Source: Platynereis dumerilii (lineage: Eukaryota > Annelida > Polychaeta > Phyllodocida > Nereididae). Taken from it: a stretch of DNA of 64,000 bases. The stretch is from the NCBI GenBank assembly GCA_026936325.1, contig JAPTHN010000008.1, positions 22,962,703 through 23,026,702 of the forward strand, read 5' to 3'. Shown here piece after piece: positions 44,254 to 55,700 of the stretch (the first letter of the stretch is position 1; each line of letters begins with the position of its first letter). A program made the translations under genes and the position numbers. The notes beneath the pieces are model-generated. The model saw nothing but the letters and a program-made list of their open reading frames with translations. It did no database searches and was not told where the DNA came from.

Positions 44254-46475
44254 TGATACCAGACCATTTTATGTGTCTTGTAGAAATTCAGAATTGTTCA
44301 GTTAGGACAACTGATGGGGAAATGATTGTGTGTCGTAAAATAAATGACAATGTGCTACGTAATATTAATGGTGCACTACGCAACATTAATTGGAGGTTCA
44401 TTGAACACATGTCAGTCAATGAAGCAAGTAAAGCCCTGAATTCCGAAATAAAACAGGCTTTTGACTTTTGTGCCCCGGTCAAGACCTTCAAAGGGAAGAA
44501 AAATACAAACCTAGAGATCCTTGGTTTACGCCAGGTTTAAAAACGTCATCTGTTAAATGCTTAAAATTGTACTAAGATGTCTGTCGTCTTCCACGTGATA
44601 GTGCAGAATTTTTAAGATATAAGAAGTACAGACAACTGTACAACAAACTGCGAAGGCAAGCTAAGCACAGCTATTACCATAAGCTGATCACTGACAATCA
44701 AAAAATTCCAAAAAAATGTGGAATATTTTGAATAGAATTACAGGAAAATTGAATAATAAGAAGGATATCAGTGAGGAAATGATAATTAATGGTGTGAAGG
44801 AAACAGATAAACTCAAAATAGGTAATGCATTTGGGAAGTATTATAGCGAAGTCGGTAAAAAACTTGCTGAAAAAATAGATAATGATGTTGAAGATTGTGT
44901 AAGTGATGGGACATCTAGAATCAATGAGACTTGCTTCTTTTATCCAACTACAGAGAAGGAGATTGAAAAAATTGTACTTAGATTGAAGTCGAAAAACAGT
45001 AAAGGCCATGATGGACTGTCAAATATTATGCTTAAAGCTATTCATAAAAGCATTTTGCCAGCACTTCATATCATTTTCAACAAATCTTTATCTAGTGGTG
45101 AATTTCCTGATGACATGAAACTGGCGATTGTCAAACCTCTGTATAAAGCAAAAAACAAATGTGAGATTGGTAATTACAGGCCCATATCATTACTACCTGT
45201 AATATCAAAAGTTCTTGAAAAGTTAGTACACACTCGATTAATCAAATTTCTGAATCGCCATAAAGTTCTATATGAAGGGCAGTATGGCTTTAGGCAACAT
45301 AGGAGCACCTCCGATGCAATCCTGGACCTTACTGGCAACATATTAGATGGCATTAATAATGGCATGTATACCTTAGGATTGTTTTTAGATATGACCAAAG
45401 CGTTTGACTGCATCAAAAACAAAACACTTTTCCAGAAATTAGAACTATATGGGGTACGAGGAATAGCCTTAGATTGGATCAAGAGCTATTTAAGTAATAG
45501 ATTGCTCAAAGTAAATATAAATAATGTGTTATCTGATGATTTTTCAGTTTCTTTTGGAACCCCACAGGGATCAGTGTTAGGCCCTTTACTCTATATCATA
45601 GTTGCTAATGATATGCCCAAATGTCTGAAATTTGCAAACAGCATAATGTTTGCAGATGACACGACAATTTTCATATCAGGAAAAAATTTGAGATTTATGT
45701 TCAGAAAAATGAATGAGGATTTGAAACGACTTACCAAATGGTTTAGTAAAAATTCCCTCTCTTTGAATGTAGATAAGTCATTCTATGTATTGTTCAAACC
45801 AAAGAAAAAACTTGCCAACTATCAAGGTAACCTCCAAATTGGAGGAGCCGTTGTGAAGCAAACCACCAGTGTAAAATTTCTTGGAGTTTATCTTGACCAA
45901 CATTTAGATTGGAATACCCATTGTCAACACTTGCTATCAAAATTAACCATGGGTACTCATAGTATATATATGACCAAGAACATGATACCTTACTTTTCAA
46001 GAAAATTAATTTATGTGACAAATGTAGAAAGCCATCTACTCTATGGCCTATCTGCCTGGGGTCCAATGTTGAATGCCAGTTCTATAAAGAAATTAATAGT
46101 CAAACAAAATAATGCAGTTAGGGCTGTATCAAATGTTAAACGTCGAGTCAGAACCCTGCCGTACTACAAAAAAGGTGGATTCTTAAAATTTGAAGATTTA
46201 GTAGAAAATTCCTGACTTAGAATATCATATAGATATACAAATGATATTTTACCACAGAGAATAGCAAATATTTTTGAATTCAGAAATCACCATCATAATA
46301 CCAGAAACAATAACAATCCAAGAACACCTCATCACAGTATAGACATATATAATAAAAGCTTTCTTTTGCTAGAGCCCCTCAGTTATGGCAAAATCTGCCC
46401 CAGTATATTAAAGATAAAAGAAATATCAAGTCTTTCAGTAAATGTATAACACATTGCAAACTTCAAAATTATTAA
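44254..46475 (+). pseudogene. LINE reverse transcriptase, frame-broken
   Basis: Frame one (44253-44540) has the linker after the endonuclease (INWRFIEHMSVNEASKAL). A shift near 44505 leads to DPWFTPGLK and LRYKKYRQLYNKLRRQAK. The main 499-codon frame (44716-46215) holds NYRPISLLPVISKVLEKLV, GFRQHRSTSDA, LFLDMTKAFDC (catalytic Asp), GTPQGSVLGPLLYI and FADD at 45649-45660. A TGA at 46213 interrupts ENS/LRISYRYTND, and a shift near 46371 leads to RAPQLWQNLPQYIKDKRNIK and a natural-looking stop at 46473. So at least two shifts and one stop. Confidence 0.9.
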
Positions 46476-46564
46476 ACAGGTGTATAGCAATGACAGGCAG
46501 TGGTCGTTCCAGACCCACCTACTAAACCTAACTAAATGGATGGTCCAGGCCCAAGTAGTATCAG

Positions 46565-46795
46565 CATTAACTTACATTATGATAATTTTGTCGTTGTCAC
46601 AACTAGAAGTAGGTAGCGGTCGGTCCAGACCCTCCTCAACTGTTGTGATAATTATTTGCTCATGTCATGTCTTATAATTCTTACTTACATTATTTTAGTT
46701 ATGTCATTGTCACAACTAGAAGTAGGTAGCGGTCGGTCTAGACCCTCCTCAACTGTTGTGATACTTATTTAGCAAATTCCATGTCTTATAATTAT
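46565..46795 (+). repeat. 113-bp tandem duplication in the LINE 3'UTR
   Basis: CACAACTAGAAGTAGGTAGC plus GGTCGGTCCAGACCCTCC at 46597 is repeated at 46710 with few changes. A diverged third relative (GGTCGTTCCAGACCCACC) lies near 46501. Confidence 0.85.
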
Positions 46796-47465
46796 TACTA
46801 TAATTTGTCTTTATTTACTATAATTTGGTAGACTTTGTTATGCTGACTCTGCAGTGCTACTGTGCACCAGACAAGGTATATCATTGCACACCAAATACTT
46901 GCATTGATTGTATATTGTTTTTTAAATGCTTGTGTGTGATTATATTTGCGTAAATATGTTCCTATGATATGCATCATGTGTCAAAATGTAGTAGGTCTTA
47001 TTTGATATTAGTAATTATAATTTGAATCTTTATGTTTTACTTACGATACTTACATGGGGTAACTAAGGGGGAGGGGGTCCACCCACCTATTGGTTATAGC
47101 AGTATCTACATCTGCTCGGGTGGCCTCCAACGCAACATTTATTGAAATTGTTCTCAAATTGTATCATTTATGTTTATATCCTGTGTGTACATATGTTGCG
47201 AAAATAAATTTATCCTATCCTATCCTATACAATATCTGAAATTCTGAATGTAATATCTGGATATAATATCTGGATACAATATCTGGATACAACATCTCAT
47301 CAATATCTTGATACAATATCTGAATGTAATATCTGGATATAATATCTGGATACAATATCTGGATACAATATCTGGACACAATATAGCAGGATACAATATA
47401 TATCTGGATACAAAGTCAAAGTCTGATACAAAATCAGGACACTGTGTCTGGATACAATTTTCCAG

Positions 47466-48039
47466 TCTTCCAGTAATGCTGGAAACACAGCCCAAATAGT
47501 AGAGATATGCCAAAAATACCAAGCAATATCTAATCAAAATATAAACAGGGCTTAAAATGCTAAGAATGCTGTTCTCCCAGATTATTGCCATTTCCCCCAC
47601 ACACGTGTTTTCTGCTTTGAAATTGCCAGCTTCAAGCTGCCCCATGATGTCAGGATGGTGCTCCAACTGTCAAGTCAAAGGGGCAATGCAGAAGTTGAAG
47701 GAAATCATCTGTGAGGGACTGTTAGACTTTTCCAAGTTCAAAACAGTATCTCACTGCATGGTTGCCTGAGGCATCTTCACTATAAAAGATAAAACTAATT
47801 TTTAAAAACCCTAATTGGTTTTAGAGTAGTTTGTCATCCATATAATGCATATTTGGGTTTATAGAAATGTTATATTATTGTATTGTTATGAATGATGTAG
47901 CTTTTTAGGCACCGAATTGCGATGCAAAAACCGCCATGTTGTTTCAAAAAACCATATTGTATATTTAAAACCGACTTTGTCCTGAAATACTCTTCCCTAA
48001 TTCCTAGTGTTCTGGGCTTCCAATAGCTGGGCCCATGTT
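47466..48039. other. no gene seen; shared repeat at 47795-47995
   Basis: 47795-47995 is the second copy of the repeat at 33105-33300 (AAAAACCCTAATTGGTTTT, CCATATAATGC, AAAAACC, ACCGACTTTGTCCT). Otherwise unique. Confidence 0.45.
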
Positions 48040-48195
48040 CAACTTCGAATCCAGCTGGTTCATCTGGATGGACTTATATGTTGGATGGCAGCTTCAACCG
48101 TCCTTTGCCCCATTGTCATGTCCTACTCCTGTCCTAATTAGCTAATAAAAGTTCATAAATATAGGACATAAAATTGAAATCATCCATTTATTTAT
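48040..48195 (+). mobile_element. SINE family A copy
   Basis: TTCGAATCCAGCTGG (B-box), ATATGTTGGATGGCAGCTTC, CATTGTCATGTCCTACTCC, TGTCCTAATTAGC and AAATATAGGACATAAA in family order, ending ATCATCC. Confidence 0.75.
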
Positions 48196-48867
48196 GTGGA
48201 AGGGACGTTGATCTACAAGTGGACCGCTGTTACATTGCCACCTCTTTTGTAGCCGTGGCATATCAGAACATATGCTGTCATGTGTTTCCACCTAGTGACT
48301 AGTGTGCTATTCCGCGAGCTCCTGCGAGTGGTCCACATCATTTCAGTCTGACAAACTCAAACAATTTTGTCTGGAAGAAACCAGGGCTGTTTCTGAGTGT
48401 GCTGATGGCCTTGTCTACTTCCTTAGAGAATGTGATTGCCAAGTCTGACTCTGGTATACATCAATGTTGAAATGTTAAAATTTTGTTAATGTGCAATGAA
48501 ATTGGAACTTTTTCTTGGGACCGCAATGCTGTAGCAGACAAAATCAACTATTGTGCCAGGTGGCAGCAGCTTGCAGGTCTTATTTTCACCAGACTGTGTG
48601 AGACCAATGATGCAAGATTTGTGAGTTATTTGCAGATTGTCTGATGTCCAAGATATTAACTATTGTTAACTTCACTGCCTTGATCACATGAGTGTGAAAT
48701 TGCCTGTAAGCTTCCTCAAGGGCCTACCAGGTAGAATTGTTTGTTGTTAAAGATATTATAACGCATCAAAAGCAATATGTAGACAGGTGATTGGTGATAG
48801 CTAAAAAACACTACAGAGAGCAAAAAAATTGTTCCTGTCTGAATCAAGTTAGTGACTGTCTGTCATA
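48196..48867. other. no gene seen
   Basis: Unique, slightly GC-richer sequence without usable frames. Confidence 0.5.
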
Positions 48868-49060
48868 GATGGATGGATGGTTGGGTCTTTACCTCCTGTA
48901 TTTATGCACTCAGTAGCTAATAAGGACAGGAGGAGGACACAGCAATGAGGCAAAGGATGATTGAAACTGCTGTCCAACATAGGTCCAGTTGTCATGGCTA
49001 AAGCTGGGATCGAACCAGTGATTGGACGCCCAGAGCCCTACTAAATGAGTAGCGAGAAGC
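48868..49060 (-). mobile_element. SINE family A copy
   Basis: (GGAT)n tail, CTCCTGTATTTATGCACTCA, GGACAGGAGGAGGACACAGC, then minus-strand B-box GGTTCGATCCC near 49018-49008 and a degraded A-box region. Confidence 0.8.
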
Positions 49061-49089
49061 CCCCTCCCCCGAAATATAATGGGAGGGGG

Positions 49090-49258
49090 TTGGATTGATG
49101 GATGATTGGTGCTTTGTGTCCTGTGTTTATGCACTAATTAGGACAGGAGGAGGACACGGCAATGAGGCGAAGGATAATATAAACAACCGTGGAACATAGG
49201 CCCAGGTGACCCGTTAAGAGCTGGATTCGAACCCTGGACCCAACGATCGGAAGCTTCC
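49090..49258 (-). mobile_element. SINE family A copy
   Basis: GGATTGATGGATGATTGGTG tail, GTGTCCTGTGTTTATGCACT, GGACAGGAGGAGGACACGGC and the minus-strand B-box GGGTTCGAATCC near 49233. It is next to the previous copy in the same orientation, about 30 bp apart. Confidence 0.8.
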
Positions 49259-51396
49259 CAATGAACACATAACAATGTCATAACATTATATCGATGTCAT
49301 ATTAATGTTGTGCCAAACATCGCATTAACATTATTCACAATGTTGGTATAACATTAAAATGTTAAACCTTTTTACGTTGTAACAACATTAAAGTGTAATG
49401 TGTAAATTGTAAATTTAGCCTAGTATGGTACCACCAGACCAATCCTCCCCACTTAAATTTTTGGGGGATAGGTACTTAGGCTATTCCAGAGTCTACTGTA
49501 TAACAAGATTACATAACAAAATGACACTCCAATATGATTATGTAAGTGAACTAAGCCCCACTTTTCTAACCATACCACAAGCAAACCACCCATCATCCAA
49601 TCAGCTGACAAAAACAGGATATTTGCAATCTACAAATGGCAATGATGCCTTCAGGCAGGGGCTGACATTACCACACTGGTATAGTGTGGCCCACGAAATG
49701 GTTAATCATGCTATGCTTGGAAAAGTTTGTGCAAGTTATGGTTTGCCTTTTTGTTAATATTTGTGATATTTTAGCTGTCCAGACACAAGTAATAGACATA
49801 GACTTGATACTGTCTGGAAGGTTAACTAGACATCGACAACGTGATTCGATGATTTAATGATGTGTTATACATTCTTGAATTATTGAAGTCATTCTGTTAA
49901 AGATTCAAGATTCAAGATTCAAGATCTTGAAAGGACTTGAAAAGACTGGACTCACTTGAAAACTTCTCTTATTATATCAAGCAAGAAATTAGAACTCCCT
50001 GAATTTAAACATACCACTCTGCTGTAGCTCAACCTTAGGTTAACACTATAACATGAATGTTTAACTGTGACATGGTCGTGTGTCGTAATGTCGTAAAATT
50101 TGAGTAATTTTACACTTATGTGATAATAACCTGTACATATCTTGTATGTACCATCACTTATTATACATCACTGGAATGCTTAGCTTCCATTGTTTCATAT
50201 CAACCTCACAAAATGTATCTTCCCTGCAGAATAAGGCTTTTAGCCACCAAAAACCTTGAGAAAACAGGTGATTTTTTTGTGTCCCGCGTTACATCAGACT
50301 TGAAAAAATCATCTTAAAAGTGAGATTGCATGGCAATGACAAAAGATATCTTGTTCTGGTTTTCTCTGTAGTAATACCCAATATCTCATAAAGCTCTAAA
50401 AGTTTATATCACCTATCTAAGTATTATCATGTCTTTTGTAGAGCCTTTAATGCAAAGCAATGTCAACCTGTCCCGCTTGCCGAAAAAATCAACATGTTTT
50501 TTAAAATTTAGTCTGAAACTGTTAATATTGAAGCTAGGAACTTCAAATATGCATTCAATAAATGCTCATGAGTTCTACTTTCAATTGTATATCTCAGATT
50601 TTTTGTGCAGGTAAACCACTTGCTGTACAGCTTGTCTAGTTTACCCTGAAATTTTTGTAACACCTGCAAAAAATCATTCAAGTTGGAGAGGGTTTATAAG
50701 TTTCAACCCATCAGAACTCGAACCACTAAAATCATACAAAGTGGAAAGTGCTATTGTCCAAATGCTCATAAATCAGGGTTTACTGTGGCATGAAATTTGG
50801 TTAGGTTTGCAATGATTTTGTGACTTCTGCAATGCTCTGAAAAACCCTGAAAAAAATGTAGCACATGCCCGCATGACTGGTACAGATTATCATGCTGGCT
50901 TCATATCAGTTTGCTGGACTTAAAATGAACAAAAAGTGATCAAACTAGTAAATAACAAGTCATAATTAACTTTTGTGCCCTCATATAATGAAAAAGGGCA
51001 GGAATTTCTATTAGAATAAAAGGATTGCTCTGATATTACATTCTCACTTGAGATATTGATTTCTGATCACCGCAAAAAAATTGACACTGGAGATATATAT
51101 ATACATGAGATGTCACGTAAATTTTCAATAATTATTAAAGGAAGATGTTTGAATTAGTTCTTAGATATGTTGGTAATGTTTTGAAACCTTTTCCTTGAGA
51201 TTATGAGATGCACTCAGGCTTCTAGCTTAGTTATACACATGATGTTTGAAAACGTTTTTTTGTGGGTTGCTGTACATAACTTACTTTGAGGATCTATGTA
51301 TTAATTTTGGAAAAGAGCTACTTCTTTTCACTGCTCACGTCAGTAAGACGATCGTCTTGGCCAACTTCAGTGATGATTTCATGGTGATACATAGAG
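49259..51396. other. no confident gene
   Basis: 49259-49400 resembles the CAATGTTG MITE family (AATGAACACATAACAATGTC, TTCACAATGTTGGTATAACA). A 110-codon plus frame (49425-49757) has no recognised motif. GATTCAA triplets occur near 49901. 50000-51396 is unique AT-rich. Confidence 0.4.
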
Positions 51397-52730
51397 TGGG
51401 GGAGACCGGGGTTAGTTGAATCGCCAATTTTTTGTCGCGTTGTACTGAGCTTATGGTGGTAGATACAGGTACAATATTTTAGCAAGTGCTAGCAACAGTA
51501 TTCACTCAACATTCCATGGAACAACTTTGTTTAAAATATTGACAACTTCTCACTATGAGCTTGAAAGTACCACGAGACCAAGTGTTTCAACTAACCCCGG
51601 GGCCGGGGTTAGTTGAAACACCGCATGGGGTTAGTTGAATCATTGAGAATAAACTAGCAAAAATCATATTTAATGATAAAAATTTGTTCAATAAACATTT
51701 ATAATACAACAACTGATTCCTAAATAGCAATTAGGTTTAACATTAGGATTTATGTATTTCAGAATTTAATACAAAACGTATAACAAGCAATATCAAACTT
51801 GAAAGAAAATTTTTGAATCTTTGGAAATAATGAGATGGTTGTGCAGTATGAAAAGTAATTCAGACAGTGATGTTAACTGAGAAGAGAGATCTTTGTAAGG
51901 AGACAAGTCAATGGAGAAATGGCTTTTTGGATGCTGTCTCTTTCCTGCATTGTATTAAGGTGTGAACGCTTCATTACAATGTCAGCAAATGGCCGGCTTG
52001 GCTGCTGGTTATAACTGGGTTATTGAAATGACCAGTGCAAAACCCTCTCTTTTTCTGCTTTCAGACACTGATATTGTATAAATAAATAATATATTGTTGC
52101 CTGAAGAATATAACACTCTTGGGCTACTGTTCAACATTATCATTTAGCAATTAAGGCTTCTTCAAGGGGCTGCCTGGGTATTTCAGGAGGCACTCATCCT
52201 ATTTCCTTTTTTCTGATGTATGTTATTTCAGCAAAAAACACCAATAGGATCAAACTATACAATGCAGCAATGATTATTTACTTTGCTGTTAATAACGAAA
52301 CTATGCATAGCATTGCTTCAGTGTTTCAACTAACCCCACGAAAAATGATTCAACTAGCCCCAACCCACCATGTGGTTTAGGTCACACATTATAGCACTTT
52401 CATCAAAGGCTTACCAAAAAATGTCTTTGCCTGTTGATTTGCAATACCAAAGGCTTCCAACTTATCGTAAAAAATGCTGCATTAGATAGTTCGAATAGCA
52501 TACAGGTCAAAATTATTTCAACTCAAAATATTTACTTCAGGAGCACAAAAATCAACTTAACAGCCTAGTGAAGTACAAAATTCGAAATATTGCTCATGTA
52601 GGAAGTGATGTCATGCCTTGACGAATAAGTAATCTACCAGAAGTCAAATTTGGGTAAAAAAATTCAACTCCGGGGACTAAGAGCGAATATTCAACTAACC
52701 CCGCGATTCAACTAGCCCCGGTCTCCCCTA
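51397..52730. mobile_element. 1.3-kb TIR element with GGGGTTAGTTGAA motifs, unassigned
   Basis: TIRs GGGGAGACCGGGGTTAGTTG at the left and GGGGAGACCGGGGCTAGTTG inverted at the right. The core motif GGGGYTAGTTGAA occurs about eight times on both strands (near 51408, 51586, 51605, 51626, 52325, 52345, 52690 and 52708). No open transposase frame and no clear target duplication. Confidence 0.75.
51582..51621. repeat. perfect 19-bp hairpin
   Basis: GTGTTTCAACTAACCCCGG, a 2-nt GG spacer, and its exact inverse complement. Made of two back-to-back copies of the element's terminal motif. Confidence 0.9.
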
Positions 52731-53984
52731 CTTTGCATTTTACAACAGCTTTAGTGGAATAAAGTAGTTTTCGAGAAAAACACATTTGAAATCTGGAATT
52801 TACATTAATTTGTGTGGTGAAAGAATTGTTAATGCCATATACAGACCTAATTATTGCATACCTAATCCTGGTTGATTTCTATTTTAATTGGTTGTCCTCA
52901 ATCCATTTTAAACATTTTTGAAGAAAATTATTTTTGGTCCAAAACGGCCATGTAACGCAAATTGTACGACCTTGTGACATGCGACCACATGTTCTTCCCT
53001 ATGCGATCATTGGAAGTGGTTATGATTGAATCGGACCATCATGTGCTCCAGCAAAAGCTGCCAGTTAAAAATTATACAGAGATTGCTTAGAGCTGTTTGC
53101 TTCAAAATTAACTTGGTCGTGTGATGTCACTGGCTTAAAAATGTTTTGTTAACCAGTTGATTAAGTGCTTATCATATCTTCCAGCCAAGGTGACAATAAA
53201 CAAACTAATTAAATGACTTTAGGTACTTCATCAAATAAGCAGATTAGGAGACCAAGAGAAAACTGTCGATGATGTGACAAAACCAGTTTGCAAATTGAAA
53301 TAAGAAATTCAATTTTCCAGTGGATCCCCAATCCGCAAAGAACTATAAGTATTCCCCATTTAATGTGTAACAGTGAAACTTCTGAGGTATTATGACAATT
53401 TATGATGTGTCACTCCAAAATGGCTTCCCCGTCCATACCATCCAAGCATCTGGATGGCAGATCCGGACTGAGGCAGGAACCTCCAGCATTGTAACTTGTT
53501 CTTTCGTCTAAACAAACTAATTACCACCAGGTTCACATGAGTCAAAACTTAGATGAAGAAAGAACAATGTATTTAGGCCACATACACTGTTATCTGTTGC
53601 TCTTTGGAAATATGGAGAAGAATCATCATGTACCAATCCTCTGGACACTGCTTCAGAATAGCTTGCAGGTCTGCAGCTTTGGTTAGAAATCTTTTCCAGC
53701 TTAAAAACTGGCTTTTCCACATCGTTGACAGTTAGACTTTCACTAAAATGGGTTATGATCTACCTATAGAAACAGTACTCTCTGTTGCATGCACCCTTTA
53801 CCATAAATAATGGAATACATAGATCTTTCTTGGATATTGACAACTTGACAAAAATCTTAGTATTATCTATACAAAGTCCAGAAAAGCATGGCAGATTGAG
53901 AAAAGTATTCACTTGCAAACACTTTTTGCGCCTGAATTTCTATCGCATTTCAGGGTTTCGTAAACTTTCTTAATTTGTTTGGGG
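52731..53984. other. no gene seen; small TIR element copy 2 at 53100-53345
   Basis: 53100-53345 repeats the 40448-40738 element (GTGATGTCACTGGCTTAAAA, GACAATAAACAAACTAATTA, AACTGTCGATGATGTG, CCCAATCCGCAAAG) in the same orientation with its left TIR deleted. The rest is unique. Confidence 0.55.
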
Positions 53985-54075
53985 TATACCGTAACGTCGC
54001 ACGTGGAACGAACTAGATTTTAAGGGTGTCCGCGAGCTTGTTGCCGAAAACACTAGAGAGTGCATTAAAACTGTG
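53985..54075 (+). other. CpG-raised candidate exon end with splice donor
   Basis: CpGs cluster here (CCGTAACGTCGCACGTGGAA, with the E-box CACGTG), and the reading WNELDFKGVRELVAENTREC followed by IKTV ends at a GTAAGC donor (54076). The frame is closed by a stop just upstream with no ATG, so if real it is a partial or non-coding first exon. No protein match recognised. Confidence 0.2.
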
Positions 54076-54411
54076 GTAAGCAGATGTAAATGTTGATTCA
54101 AACTACTGTCTGGGTTGTGCTAGCAATGCTGCTTGTTGGAAAACATTGTTATAAGTCTACGCGAGCATTATGCCTGTGATATGAGTCTAGAGGTGAAGTA
54201 TTACACACGCACACTTAGGTATTTAAGAGGTTAGACGCCTGTTAAGTTGCGTAAACTACAGCAGGTAGATACAATAGGTGGTTTTCAAGAGGGGAAAAAG
54301 GCTTTTTGTCAGTTGTTTATTGATGTCTAATGGAATAATGGTTTATGTAAGTTAAAGATGGAAGCTTCAAAATTGTCATAAGATTTACTTTTAGGTTTAA
54401 TATCAATATTA

Positions 54412-55335
54412 CAGGGTGGTCAAAAAAAAACTTTACAGTTGATATTTCATTTTCCAGGCTGCCATGATTGAGTCAGTGCCTGGGTACTTATTGTGTATAC
54501 AAGCCAAGTATGTTAGATCTTTGGAAAATTGGTCAATAATCAAAGGGGTTCATTACTTTTTTGATAGCAGATAAAATGGAAGCCAGGAGTGCTCCTGCGT
54601 TTTTACTACTCTGGGTTGTTCATGGCCCATCAGCAATTTTGAAGCAACTGAGCTTCACATGACAAAATAAATACAATATAAAAAATGAAACTGAGAAGAC
54701 AGAGGCACAATTCAGCACAAACCAGAAGGTGCTAGAGCAAATTTAGACTTCACTATGGCAATTATAAGATTTTAAAACAAAGCTGTCTGAAGGTGGATGA
54801 TCAGGGTGTTGAAATCACATGAAAAGTACAAATTAACATCTTGAAAGAGCATCTAAAGCCCTGGATAGATAAGAAATACAGTGCCACAGATAATTTGATC
54901 TTCAAACAAGAAGGGGCATCAGCCACACTCCCTTGGAAAGCCCAGAACTGAATCAAGGTTCGCTCTGTCAAGTTTCTCAGCGGGACAATATGGCCCCTGT
55001 TATCACAAGATCTCAATCAATGTGTTTATTCCGGACTGGCAAACTTAGAGGCAGATCCCTGCAAGACACCACTGACCTTAGTCGCCCAATAAAGGCATCC
55101 GTTACGTTTGTATGAGAAAAACGGACACAAAGTTACATTTTTGACACCTCTGCATCATTTAGGCCCACTGCAGAAAAGTCGTCAGTCCAAAAGGACCTCC
55201 GAATGAATAAATTGTCTCTAGAAGAGTTATTCTTTGCTATACAAGTTGTTTTTGCATTGAAAAATAAGCATTTGTTACAATGAGCGTCATCCAAAAAAAT
55301 ATTCATAAGTGTAAAGTTTTTTTTTGACCACCCTG
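54412..55335 (+). mobile_element. Tc1/mariner element, decayed
   Basis: Perfect 26-bp TIRs beginning CAGGGTGGTCAAAAAAAAAC, flanked by TA on both sides. The interior is a degraded mariner transposase on the plus strand. At 924 bp it is shorter than an autonomous element. A different family from the one at 28745. Confidence 0.88.
54830..55110 (+). pseudogene. mariner-type transposase C-terminal remnant
   Basis: Blocks in scattered frames: LKEHLKPWIDKKYSATDN, IFKQEGASATLPW (family VFQQDGAPxHT), IWPLLSQDLNQCVYSGLANL (family WPxxSPDLNPLDYxxWxxLE) and CKTPLTLVAQ. The middle Asp of the catalytic triad is Glu here (QEGA) and there are stops and shifts. Confidence 0.7.
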
Positions 55336-55700
55336 TACGTGAAAGGTATTTAATACATGAAAGGTATTGAAGAGGCTAGACGCCTGTTAAGTTGCATAAA
55401 CTACAGCAGGTAGATACAATTGGTGGCTGCAAGAGTGAAACATATTTCTGTCGATCATCTAAAGGATTTATGTCAGATGAAAGTTTTTGATACTTAAATG
55501 AAAGGTATTTAAGAGGTTATCGGTTATAGGCCTGATAAGTTGCTGCAGGTATATCTACCATAGAGACCTAGATAAAGGAAAAATGCTTTTGAATCATTCC
55601 AAAAATTGGTTTATTCTTATCAGATATTGAACAGTAAAAAAGGTATTTTAAGTGGTGTACGCCTGCTAAATTGGAAAACGAATGAAAAGTTTTCTGTGAG

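Larger units (their letters stand above)
44254..47229 (+). mobile_element. decayed LINE of the CR1/Jockey group
   Basis: 5'-truncated just before the endonuclease end (PDHFMCLVE). It has RT and C-terminal sequence to 46475, then a 750-bp 3'UTR, AATAAA at 47203-47208 and a terminal (TATCC)n at 47211-47226. The RT differs clearly from that of the LINE at 11053-14513, so it is a second lineage. Several frame breaks. Confidence 0.87.
43925..47465. repeat. GGATACA(A/G)TATCT tandem array split by a LINE
   Basis: Left part 43925-44250 is a degenerate TGGATACAGTATG-type repeat. Right part 47221-47465 is cleaner: AATATCTGGATACAATATCT repeats of about 13 bp. Same strand and motif on both sides of the LINE (44254-47229), so one array was split. 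Confidence 0.75.
54218..55700. repeat. ~140-bp tandem repeat, about 4 copies, split by a mariner
   Basis: AGGTATTTAAGAGGTTAGACGC plus CTGTTAAGTTGC and CTACAGCAGGTAGATACAAT near 54220 recur near 55365, and diverged near 55500 and 55640. The mariner lies between the first and second copies. Confidence 0.65.

Noticed and set aside
49425-49757. 110-codon frame MVPPDQSSPLKFLGDRY
   Set aside because: No recognised domain, no splice signals or CpG rise; left unassigned rather than called a gene.
51397-52730. hAT assignment of the GGGGAGACC element
   Set aside because: No 8-bp duplication could be matched at its ends, so I left the superfamily open.
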